NCBI GenBank assembly: GCA_017504325.1
Contig: JAFVRL010000214.1
Span: 1-17,710 of the forward strand
Reading direction: 5' to 3'
From: Lentisphaeria bacterium
GTDB taxonomy: Bacteria; Verrucomicrobiota; Lentisphaeria; Victivallales; UBA1829
DNA: 17,710 bases
Positions 6,389-13,050 of the stretch are shown here, piece by piece; position 1 is the stretch's first letter, and the number at the start of each line of letters is the position of its first letter. The position numbers and the translations under genes are program-made. The notes below the pieces were generated by a model. The model was not told the origin of the DNA, ran no database searches, and worked only from the letters and a program-made list of their open reading frames with translations.

Positions 6389-8224
6389 TTACTCGTTGGC
6401 AAATCCCGCCTCATCCATCAGAAGATCCCGCAGCTTGTTCAAAGCCTGATTCTGGATCTGACGGACACGTTCTCTTGTACGATGGATCTCCTGACTGACC
6501 TCTTCCAATGTTTTGGGTCTGCTTCCATCCAAACCGAAACGCAGGATAAGGATCATCCGTTCCCTGTCCTCCAGATCTCCGAGAATATCCACCAGACGGC
6601 CTACCGATTCCACATCACTCAAAATCCGGTCGGGAGTCTGGGCACTTCCATCAGGGATGATATCCTGAAATTCCCCGTCCTCACCCTGCTGGATGGGATC
6701 ATGCAGAGAAAACGTACGCAGATCGGCAAGACGCAGACTGTTCACTGTTCTTTCACTGAAATCCAGATCTTTGGCGATCTCGGCATCAGTAGGCTCGCGC
6801 CCGAGTTTTTCAGCCAATTTCATACGCAATGCTTTGATCTTGTTGATCTTACCGGCAGACTGCACAGGGATGCGGATGATCCGGCTCTGATTGGCAAGAG
6901 CGCGGCGCATAGACTGCTTGATCCACCAGGCGGCATAGGAACTGAACTTTGCTCCCTTTGCAGGATCAAACTTCTCCACAGCACGCATAAGCCCGATATT
7001 TCCTTCGGAAATCAGGTCAAGCAAAGGCAATCCCAGACCTTTGAAGTCATGGGCGATCTTTACAACAAGACGCAAGTTTGCCTGAATGAGAGTGGCTCGC
7101 GCCGCTTCATGGGCAGAATCGTCATCTCCATGGATCTTGGCGGCAAGTGCAACCTCTTCCTCTTTGCTGACAAGGGAGATCTGACCGATATCCTGCATAT
7201 AAACTTTCATTGTATCATTCTTGGATGCCACGCCAAGTTTCACTCCGGGCAGATCCTTATCTGCATCCCCGTCAGCCCCGACCTCCTGCGTCTCGGAATT
7301 ATCCACCTGCAATATACTGGGAAGACCGGCTCCGCCTTTCACAGGGGAAAGACCTTCAGGAATATTGCCGGATCCTTTTTTCACCGTTTTTACAGGGGCG
7401 GCTTCTTTCGTTTCCACAAAATCGTCTTCTGCATCCGCAACAGATGCCTTTGCCTTGGGAGAAACGAGATTTTTCAGACGGGATTTGGCAGATGTCTTGG
7501 AAAGAAGCTGACGGAGGACTTCCCCGATCTTTTCATCATCCAGATCCGCTTTACGGGAAGACGCTCTGACAGGTTTCACAGTTTTTTCCACCTTCGCAGG
7601 GATCTTCTCTTCTTTAACAGGAACTTTCACCGCCTTCACAGGAGTTTTTGCCTCTTTGGCAGGAGTTTTTTCAGCCTTTACAGGAACTTTCACCGCTTTC
7701 ACAGGAGTTTTTTCCTCTTTGCCGGAAACTTTCACAGTCTTTACAGGAGTTTTCTCCACTTTGGCAGCAGTTTTGACCTCCGGCACAGTCTCTTTTTTTA
7801 CAGGTGTCTTCACAGTCTTTGCAGAAACTTTTTCGCTTTTGGCAGGAGTCTTTACAGATTCTTTTCCTGAAGTTTTTTCAGTTTTCGGAACACTTTTTGC
7901 AGGAGTTCCGGCAGAAGGAGCAGCCTTCACCGCCTTTTTCGCAGGGGCGGTCTCCACAGCTTTCTTTTCTGCTGCGGCATTGTTTTTTGCCACTTTTTCG
8001 GCTGCCTTCACCGCACCTTTTCCTGTCTGAACGGAAGCTTTTGCCCCCTTCTTTGCCACAGGATCGGAAACCGGTTCAACAGCAGGAGCTTTCACAGCTT
8101 TCCCTTTTTCAGCAGAAGAAGTCTTTTTGGCAGGGACTTCCTTCCGGGAAACAGCTGCACTTTTTTCTGCAGGTGCAGTTTTCCCATTTTTTGTACTGTT
8201 GGCAGAAGCAGTTGCTCGTTTCAT
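6389..8224 (-). CDS. Sigma-70 family RNA polymerase sigma factor with long H1-like Lys/Ala/Pro N-terminal tail
   Basis: 611 residues from the ATG at 8222-8224, chosen because AAGGAG lies 10 bases before it; the open frame continues to 8305 but without a comparable site. Residues 1 to about 225 are low-complexity Lys/Ala/Pro/Val sequence with repeats such as KTPVKAVKVPVK, like histone H1 or AlgP tails. A more acidic linker runs from about 226 to 335. The sigma core follows: region 1.2 (DTMKVYMQDIG, about 337-347), region 2 (LRLVVKIAHDF through SSYAAWWIKQSMRRALANQSR, about 384-447), region 3 (IRIPVQSAGKINKIKAL to about 530), and region 4 (MILILRFGLDG, then TLEEVSQEIHRTRERVRQIQNQALNKLRDLL, about 557-602). 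Region 1.1 and the usual group 1 ending (RKLRHP...) are absent, so this may be a group 2 or lineage-specific factor; I give no gene symbol. It is divergent from mfd and upstream of rpsU. Confidence 0.93.
   Translation of the reverse strand: MKRATASANSTKNGKTAPAEKSAAVSRKEVPAKKTSSAEKGKAVKAPAVEPVSDPVAKKGAKASVQTGKGAVKAAEKVAKNNAAAEKKAVETAPAKKAVKAAPSAGTPAKSVPKTEKTSGKESVKTPAKSEKVSAKTVKTPVKKETVPEVKTAAKVEKTPVKTVKVSGKEEKTPVKAVKVPVKAEKTPAKEAKTPVKAVKVPVKEEKIPAKVEKTVKPVRASSRKADLDDEKIGEVLRQLLSKTSAKSRLKNLVSPKAKASVADAEDDFVETKEAAPVKTVKKGSGNIPEGLSPVKGGAGLPSILQVDNSETQEVGADGDADKDLPGVKLGVASKNDTMKVYMQDIGQISLVSKEEEVALAAKIHGDDDSAHEAARATLIQANLRLVVKIAHDFKGLGLPLLDLISEGNIGLMRAVEKFDPAKGAKFSSYAAWWIKQSMRRALANQSRIIRIPVQSAGKINKIKALRMKLAEKLGREPTDAEIAKDLDFSERTVNSLRLADLRTFSLHDPIQQGEDGEFQDIIPDGSAQTPDRILSDVESVGRLVDILGDLEDRERMILILRFGLDGSRPKTLEEVSQEIHRTRERVRQIQNQALNKLRDLLMDEAGFANE
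7617..7805. repeat. 63-bp imperfect tandem repeats inside the sigma factor gene
   Basis: ACAGGAACTTTCACCGC starts at 7617 and again at 7680, and a diverged unit starts at 7743, so the period is exactly 63 bp (21 codons). It encodes the TPVKAVKVPVK(A/E)EK(T/I)PAK units of the N-terminal tail. Shorter related units spread on both sides to about 7570 and 7870. Confidence 0.75.
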
Positions 8225-8338
8225 CAAAATGGCTCTCCTTGTGTTCAAATTTTTCTTCCGGCACTTCTTTGCAAAAAAATCCTGCATTGGAAGGACTGCC
8301 GGCATTTGACTTTTGTTTCTTCAGCGGTTATCTTAATG

Positions 8339-8357
8339 TTGCAGAAAAACTCTGCAA
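8339..8357. repeat. Perfect 7-bp inverted repeat at the sigma factor transcription start region
   Basis: TTGCAGA (8339-8345), loop AAAAC, TCTGCAA (8351-8357). It overlaps the predicted -10 and +1 region of the sigma promoter, so it could be an operator or a 5'-end hairpin. Confidence 0.4.
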
Positions 8358-8383
8358 TATATAAAAAAGACAGTTGCTGTAAA
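8356..8383 (-). promoter_or_regulatory. Predicted promoter of the sigma factor gene
   Basis: On the minus strand TTTACA (8378-8383) and TATATT (8356-8361) are 16 bases apart. The predicted start near 8349 gives a leader of about 125 bases. It overlaps the -35 element predicted for mfd on the other strand. Confidence 0.45.
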
Positions 8384-8402
8384 AACATTATCGACATATA
8401 TT
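8374..8402 (+). promoter_or_regulatory. Predicted promoter of mfd, giving a leaderless or nearly leaderless mRNA
   Basis: TTGCTG (8374-8379) and TATATT (8397-8402) are 17 bases apart. The expected start is near 8409, only about 4 bases before the mfd ATG at 8413. An alternative -10, TATAAC at 8402-8407, would place the start on the ATG itself. Confidence 0.4.
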
Positions 8403-8412
8403 ATAACATAAA

Positions 8413-11400
8413 ATGAGAAAAAAACAAGAGGACAATACGATTTTTTGCAAAAAAACTTTGCTTTCCCTGCTGAACGATCTGATCCCCTCCCGGGCAGCAG
8501 AAGAAACAGAGGATCATCCTTTATGCTTTTCTCCGGTGGATACGGATCTGCTGCCGCTTTTTGCTCTGGGGCTGCTGTTCCATTTAAAAAAGGTGAAGGG
8601 CTCCCGGGGACTTTTTCTGGAAGTCCCCAGTTTTGCTGTTGCCGACCGGACAAAGAATGCTCTCACGCTCTGGGCAAAAGCTCTGAATGAACCCATAGAC
8701 TGCGTCCTGCTGCCGGACGGGATCTCCTGCGGGAAAAATCTGGCAGAAGCAGAGATCCCCAGAGCAACCATATTCCACAAACTTCTTTACGAACCGCCGG
8801 ATATCCTCATAGCCTCCTCCGGCGCGCTCCTCTCACCTGCCCCCCTCCCCGGCAGAATGGAGGAGACCCGTTTTACCGTCACAGCCGGTATGACTTTAAG
8901 TATGGAGGATTTTCTTCAAAAGCTGGTCAAAATGGATTTTGACGATGAAGTGGAGGTCAACATCCGGGGGGAATTTGCCCGCAGAGGAGGGATCGTGGAT
9001 GTATTTTCTCCTGCGGAAAAAGAACCGGTGCGTATTGAATTCTGGGGGGATACTGTGGATTCCATGCGCTATTTTTCCACAGAGACCCAGCTGACCACCC
9101 GGGATGCAAAAGAGTACGATATCGTATTGCGTTCCGGCTCTGCACCGGGAGAGGAGAAGGAAAATACAGGCGACCTTTCCGACTACCTTGCCGTATGGAA
9201 TCCATGCACAGCCTGTGCCTATCCGGATTCCTGCCGGGATATGCTTGTAAAATTCTTCCCCGGGGAAAGTTTGCAGAAATGGCAGTTTCTCTCCACAGAA
9301 GGTCTCCTCAAAAATTCCGTTCTTTTTCTGGACGAAGTGGAATCCGCCGCACGCCCCGGTGCCGTTTCCGGCGGGATCTATCCCTCCTCCAAACATATTT
9401 TAAGCATGATCCCGGAAGGCGCAGAGGAAAATACAGCAGAACTGGTAAGTCAGATCAGTGCCAATCTCATTACCCAACTATTGGAAAGTTCCTATTCCGT
9501 ATATATTTGCGGGGCTTCCGGAAACGATCTTATCCCGCTGCAGGAGTGGCTTCATACGGTTTTGCCGGAAAAAGAAACAGAGATCCGTTGTATTCCTCTT
9601 GCCCTGCCCTGCGGGATCTTTGCCCCGGAACACCGCTTTGCAGTATTCACCCAGCAGGAACTTTTTGCATCGGTGCGCCGTCTTGCCAATACAAGAGTCA
9701 TCCCGGAACGGGAAAGTGCAAAATTCCGGGATATGGTGACAAATTCCGGAGAGGAGGCATCCGGCGGGGATCTGGAGGACGGAGACTATGCGGTACATAT
9801 CAACTACGGGATCTGTATTTATCACGGCATCACTCTTGTGGAGGACCGGGAAAGTTCCTACGAAGCATTGGAACTGGAGTTTGATGATGACACCATCATC
9901 CATGTGCCGGTCTCCCAGGCCCATTGTGTCACACGGTATATCGGCTCCAGCAAAGGCGGAGTACGGTTGAGCAAGATCGGCACCTCCCGCTGGAACAAGT
10001 TGAAAATAGAAGCGGCATCCTCTGTCCGTCTCCTTGCCATGGACATGCTGAAACTGCATGCTGCAAGATGTACCGCATCCGGAATGGCATTCCCCCCGGA
10101 CGATCTCCAGCAGCAGCTTTTTGAAAAGGCATTTCCCTATACAGAAACTCCGGACCAGCTGAAAGCTGTGCAGGAGATCAAAGGCGACATGGAAGATGAC
10201 CGTCCCATGGACAGACTGCTTTGCGGAGATGTGGGATACGGAAAAACAGAAGTTGCCATGCGTGCCGTATTCAAATGTGTGATGGCGGGCAGACAGGCGG
10301 CAGTCCTCGTTCCCACGACCGTGCTTGCCCAGCAGCACTTTTACAACTTTCTCGACCGTTTTGCCGGTTATCCTGTCCTCATTGATACCTTAAGCCGTTT
10401 CAAAACTGCCAAACAGCAGGCAGAGACTCTGAAAAGAGTTTCCGAAGGAAAGGTGGATATTCTCATCGGAACACACAGGCTTCTGCAGGATGATGTCAAA
10501 TTCAGGGATCTGGGACTTGTTGTAGTGGATGAAGAACAGAGATTCGGCGTAACGCACAAGGAAAAACTCAAACACATGCGTTCCACCGTTGATGTGCTTA
10601 CCATGACTGCCACCCCCATTCCCCGTACATTATATTTTTCCATGTCCGGCATGAGGGACTTGAGTACCATTATGAGTCCCCCGGTCCGCCGTCTTCCGGT
10701 ACAGACCATTGTCAGCCAGGACGAGGACAGCGTGATCAAATCCGCTATTGCGAGGGAATTGCAGAGATCCGGTCAGGTCTATTTTCTTTACAACCGGGTA
10801 AGCACCATCGAAAAAGCCGCCGCAAGGATAAAAGCCCTTGTTCCGGAAGCAAGAATAGCCATCGGTCACGGACAGATGGATGAACACGAGCTGGAAAAGG
10901 TGATGAGCAGTTTCATAGAGGGTAAAACAGATGTTCTTGTCTGTACGACCATCATTGAATCAGGGATCGATGTACCCAATGCCAATACCATTATCATAGA
11001 CCGTTCCGACCGGCTGGGACTGGCAGAACTTTACCAGCTGCGGGGCAGAGTAGGCAGATGGAACCGTCAGGCGTATGCCTTTCTCCTTCTCCCGAAAAGC
11101 ATGATCCTTACCGGAACTGCCCGGGAGCGTATTGCCGCCATAAGGAAATATACCCATCTGGGTTCCGGCTTCAAACTTGCTCTGCGGGATCTGGAGATCC
11201 GCGGCGCCGGCAATATTCTGGGGGCGGAACAAAGCGGTCACATCAATGCCATAGGATTCAATCTCTACTGTCAGTTATTGAAAATGGTCACAAGCAGGAT
11301 GCAGGGGATCAAAGTAAAGGAACGGCGTGAGTGTGAACTTTTTATAGACTTTGTGGATTACAGCGTAAAGACTTCCCGTGGAAAAGTCGCGGCGGCTTTC

Positions 11401-11769
11401 CCGGAGGAATATATCAATTCTGAACGGTTGCGTCTGGACTTTTACAGAAGACTTGCCCTTGCGGAAGATCAGGAAAGTATCGACAATATCCGTAAAGAGC
11501 TTCTTGACCGTTTCGGCAAGCTGCCGCAGGAGACGGAAAACATCCTTTTGTGCAATGAGATCCGGGTACTGGGGATCGCGGAAAAAATCGACTCCATTTC
11601 CTGTACTGACAACAAAGTAGTCATGCAGAAAGGAGCGTCCATCGTGCGCATAAAAGGGCGTTTGCCCACACTTCCTGACGGGATGGATCCTGAAACCCGC
11701 CTGAAATTTCTGAAAATTATCCTTCAAAGGGATCTTCAGGGGATAAGTCTCAAGCAGAGTCTGCAATAA
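8413..11769 (+). CDS. mfd: Transcription-repair coupling factor Mfd
   Basis: 1118 residues (E. coli Mfd is 1148). Mfd removes RNA polymerase stalled at lesions and recruits UvrA. The UvrB-like N-terminal region includes RGEFARRGGIVDVFSP (about 186-201). The RNA polymerase interaction domain (DGDYAVHINYGICIYHGI, about 455-475) follows. The RecG-like motor has Walker A GDVGYGKT (605-612), DEEQ (706-709), TATPIPRTLYFSMSGMRDLS and the TRG segment ending at QLRGRVGRW. The C-terminal D7 domain ends the protein. No Shine-Dalgarno precedes the ATG and a stop (TAA, 8404-8406) lies just upstream in frame, so the start cannot move upstream. It is transcribed away from the sigma factor gene. The N-terminal 150 residues look more diverged than the rest. 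All motor motifs are intact. Confidence 0.97.
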   Translation: MRKKQEDNTIFCKKTLLSLLNDLIPSRAAEETEDHPLCFSPVDTDLLPLFALGLLFHLKKVKGSRGLFLEVPSFAVADRTKNALTLWAKALNEPIDCVLLPDGISCGKNLAEAEIPRATIFHKLLYEPPDILIASSGALLSPAPLPGRMEETRFTVTAGMTLSMEDFLQKLVKMDFDDEVEVNIRGEFARRGGIVDVFSPAEKEPVRIEFWGDTVDSMRYFSTETQLTTRDAKEYDIVLRSGSAPGEEKENTGDLSDYLAVWNPCTACAYPDSCRDMLVKFFPGESLQKWQFLSTEGLLKNSVLFLDEVESAARPGAVSGGIYPSSKHILSMIPEGAEENTAELVSQISANLITQLLESSYSVYICGASGNDLIPLQEWLHTVLPEKETEIRCIPLALPCGIFAPEHRFAVFTQQELFASVRRLANTRVIPERESAKFRDMVTNSGEEASGGDLEDGDYAVHINYGICIYHGITLVEDRESSYEALELEFDDDTIIHVPVSQAHCVTRYIGSSKGGVRLSKIGTSRWNKLKIEAASSVRLLAMDMLKLHAARCTASGMAFPPDDLQQQLFEKAFPYTETPDQLKAVQEIKGDMEDDRPMDRLLCGDVGYGKTEVAMRAVFKCVMAGRQAAVLVPTTVLAQQHFYNFLDRFAGYPVLIDTLSRFKTAKQQAETLKRVSEGKVDILIGTHRLLQDDVKFRDLGLVVVDEEQRFGVTHKEKLKHMRSTVDVLTMTATPIPRTLYFSMSGMRDLSTIMSPPVRRLPVQTIVSQDEDSVIKSAIARELQRSGQVYFLYNRVSTIEKAAARIKALVPEARIAIGHGQMDEHELEKVMSSFIEGKTDVLVCTTIIESGIDVPNANTIIIDRSDRLGLAELYQLRGRVGRWNRQAYAFLLLPKSMILTGTARERIAAIRKYTHLGSGFKLALRDLEIRGAGNILGAEQSGHINAIGFNLYCQLLKMVTSRMQGIKVKERRECELFIDFVDYSVKTSRGKVAAAFPEEYINSERLRLDFYRRLALAEDQESIDNIRKELLDRFGKLPQETENILLCNEIRVLGIAEKIDSISCTDNKVVMQKGASIVRIKGRLPTLPDGMDPETRLKFLKIILQRDLQGISLKQSLQ

Positions 11770-11774
11770 AAAAA

Positions 11775-11856
11775 CACCGTTGTCCCCCATACATTTTTTC
11801 TTCTGCTCAAACATGGAGAAAACACCTTTTTTTTGAAAAAATGGGGGTTATCGGTG
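11775..11856. terminator. Long interrupted hairpin between mfd and the ferredoxin gene
   Basis: CACCG-TTGT-CCCCCAT (11775-11790) can pair with ATGGGGG-TTAT-CGGTG (11841-11856), and TTTTTC (11795-11800) with GAAAAA (11835-11840), leaving a loop of about 34 bases. On the minus strand the hairpin is followed by seven T (11768-11774), which is the stronger terminator orientation; on the plus strand only AATTTTGAT follows. It may end mfd transcription, block antisense transcription, or be an RNA element. Confidence 0.5.
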
Positions 11857-11885
11857 AATTTTGATGAAAAAAAACGGAAAGAAAC

Positions 11886-11913
11886 TTGACAAATCTTTCC
11901 GGGCATGTATATT
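11886..11913 (+). promoter_or_regulatory. Promoter of the ferredoxin gene
   Basis: A perfect TTGACA (11886-11891) and TATATT (11908-11913) are 16 bases apart. The start is expected near 11920, giving a leader of about 45 bases. Confidence 0.65.
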
Positions 11914-11966
11914 AAAGACTATCTTCACTTGGAACAAACAAAAATTTTATTTAAGGAGTAGACATC

Positions 11967-12137
11967 ATGGCTGCTAAAGTTGATGCTGAAAAATGTGCCG
12001 GTTGCGAAACCTGCGTGGGTGCTTGCCCTGTAGAAGCGATCAAAATGGTTGACGGAAAAGCTGTAATTGACGAAGGTGCCTGCGTTGAATGTGGTGCTTG
12101 CGTCGGCGAATGCCCCTGCGAAGCCATTTCCCTCTGA
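11967..12137 (+). CDS. Small 2[4Fe-4S] ferredoxin
   Basis: 56 residues, starting MAAKVDAEKCAGCETCVGAC. Two CxxCxxCxxxCP motifs are present (Cys10, 13, 16, 20 and Cys39, 42, 45, 49), as in clostridial-type ferredoxins that carry low-potential electrons in anaerobic metabolism. An extra Cys51 follows the last CP (ECPCEAISL). AAGGAG (11953-11958) lies 8 bases before the ATG. A good promoter lies upstream and a terminator lies directly downstream, so it is probably a strong single-gene unit that can read through into the tRNA. Confidence 0.96.
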   Translation: MAAKVDAEKCAGCETCVGACPVEAIKMVDGKAVIDEGACVECGACVGECPCEAISL

Positions 12138-12154
12138 TCTTTTTTATGATCTTC

Positions 12155-12175
12155 AAGCCGGTCTGCCGGCTTTTT
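12155..12175 (+). terminator. Terminator between the ferredoxin gene and tRNA-Gly
   Basis: AAGCCGG (12155-12161), loop TCTG, CCGGCTT (12166-12172), then TTT. The T run touches the first base of the tRNA at 12176. Confidence 0.7.
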
Positions 12176-12249
12176 GCGGGTGTAGCTCAGTGGTAGAGCT
12201 CCAGCTTCCCAAGCTGATTATGAGGGTTCGATTCCCTTCACCCGCTCCA
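12176..12249 (+). tRNA. tRNA-Gly (anticodon CCC), CCA encoded
   Basis: The cloverleaf folds by hand. The acceptor arm GCGGGTG pairs with CACCCGC (12239-12245), the D stem is GCTC/GAGC, and the anticodon stem CCAGC/GCTGA has one C-A mismatch at its outer pair. The loop TTCCCAA carries anticodon CCC at 12208-12210. The T arm is GAGGG-TTCGATT-CCCTT. The discriminator is T, usual for tRNA-Gly, and the CCA end is in the DNA. It reads GGG codons. Confidence 0.95.
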
Positions 12250-12254
12250 TTTCC

Positions 12255-12280
12255 AGCCCGGTTTTTCCGGGCTTTTTTTT
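12255..12280 (+). terminator. Terminator after tRNA-Gly
   Basis: AGCCCGG (12255-12261), loop TTTTT, CCGGGCT (12267-12273), with a run of eight T at 12273-12280. It lies only 20 bases before the deacetylase start codon. Confidence 0.8.
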
Positions 12281-12300
12281 ACCACATAAGGGAAGTATTT

Positions 12301-13050
12301 ATGAAATCTTTTCTTTCTTTTTTTCTGCTTGTTTTCTGTATGAGTATTCTCGCAGCCGGTGAAAAACGCGGTGCGGTAGCCTTCACATTTGACGATTATC
12401 ACGGTCCCCGGTGGCTGAAAGCGGATGCCATCTTCAAAAAATACAATGCCCATGCCACTTTTTTCATTGTTGGCGGTTTGAACAGAGAAAAACTGGACAC
12501 CATGAAAAAACTTCAGGCAGCAGGTCACAGTATCGGTTTGCACAGCTTGCGCCATAAGGATGCCTGTACGCCGAAAACCGGAAAACTTTATGAAAATTAC
12601 TTTGAGAAAGAGGTCAAACTTCAGTATGATATTTGCAAAAAAGAAAATATCCGCACAGTAAGTTTCGCCTATCCCAACAACCGGAGAAACGAAGAAAGCG
12701 ATAAAGAAATGTTCCGGCATTTTGATTATTTGCGGGCAGGACTGGGCAAACCGGGCAAAATGCTTTTCTATCCGTTAAATTCCCTGAAAAAGAAAATGGT
12801 CCTTGGCGGTAAAGGCATAGGCAAATATTACAAAACCGATGCGGAAGAGATCAAATGCCTTCTGGATAAAGCAGCAGAAAGCAATTCCCTTATCGTCTTT
12901 TTCTCCCATGACATCCGTCCCGGCGCCCCGGGGATCAGTATGCCGACGGAACTTCTGGAAGAGTTCCTTGCCCATGCCGTTAAACGCAATATGAATATCA
13001 TAGGTTTCAATGAAATAGAAAAATTGATAAACACCGGAAAGAAAAAATGA
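12301..13050 (+). CDS. Secreted polysaccharide deacetylase (NodB/CE4-like)
   Basis: 249 residues from the ATG at 12301. The open frame extends upstream to 12067, but that part overlaps the ferredoxin and tRNA genes. MKSFLSFFLLVFCMSILAAG is a signal peptide, so the enzyme acts outside the cytoplasm. CE4 motifs: TFDD (Asp31 base, Asp32 metal; the usual following Gly is Tyr33), HSLRH (His81 and His85 metal ligands), FAYPNN (about 122-127) and SHD (His203). It should remove N- or O-acetyl groups from a glycan such as chitin oligomers, peptidoglycan or xylan; the substrate cannot be told. A weak site (AAGGGAAG) precedes the ATG. It overlaps the next gene by 4 bases (ATGA). No promoter is evident in the 20 bases after the tRNA terminator. 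Confidence 0.9.
   Translation: MKSFLSFFLLVFCMSILAAGEKRGAVAFTFDDYHGPRWLKADAIFKKYNAHATFFIVGGLNREKLDTMKKLQAAGHSIGLHSLRHKDACTPKTGKLYENYFEKEVKLQYDICKKENIRTVSFAYPNNRRNEESDKEMFRHFDYLRAGLGKPGKMLFYPLNSLKKKMVLGGKGIGKYYKTDAEEIKCLLDKAAESNSLIVFFSHDIRPGAPGISMPTELLEEFLAHAVKRNMNIIGFNEIEKLINTGKKK

Noticed and set aside
7617..7805. Tandem repeats as a CRISPR-like array
   Set aside because: The repeats are contiguous, in frame and coding, with no unique spacers or cas genes.
6353..7870. 505-codon plus-strand frame opposite the sigma factor
   Set aside because: Its sequence is a mirror of the sigma gene and its Lys-rich repeats (FHRFHRSF-type strings), with no ribosome site or domain.
12176..12249. tRNA-Gly as an integration site for a mobile element
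   Set aside because: No second copy of the tRNA 3' end and no integrase or phage gene occur in the window.
12067..12300. Upstream extension of the deacetylase frame to an ATG at 12067
   Set aside because: It runs through the ferredoxin coding end, a terminator and the whole tRNA. The ATG at 12301 is followed at once by a signal peptide.
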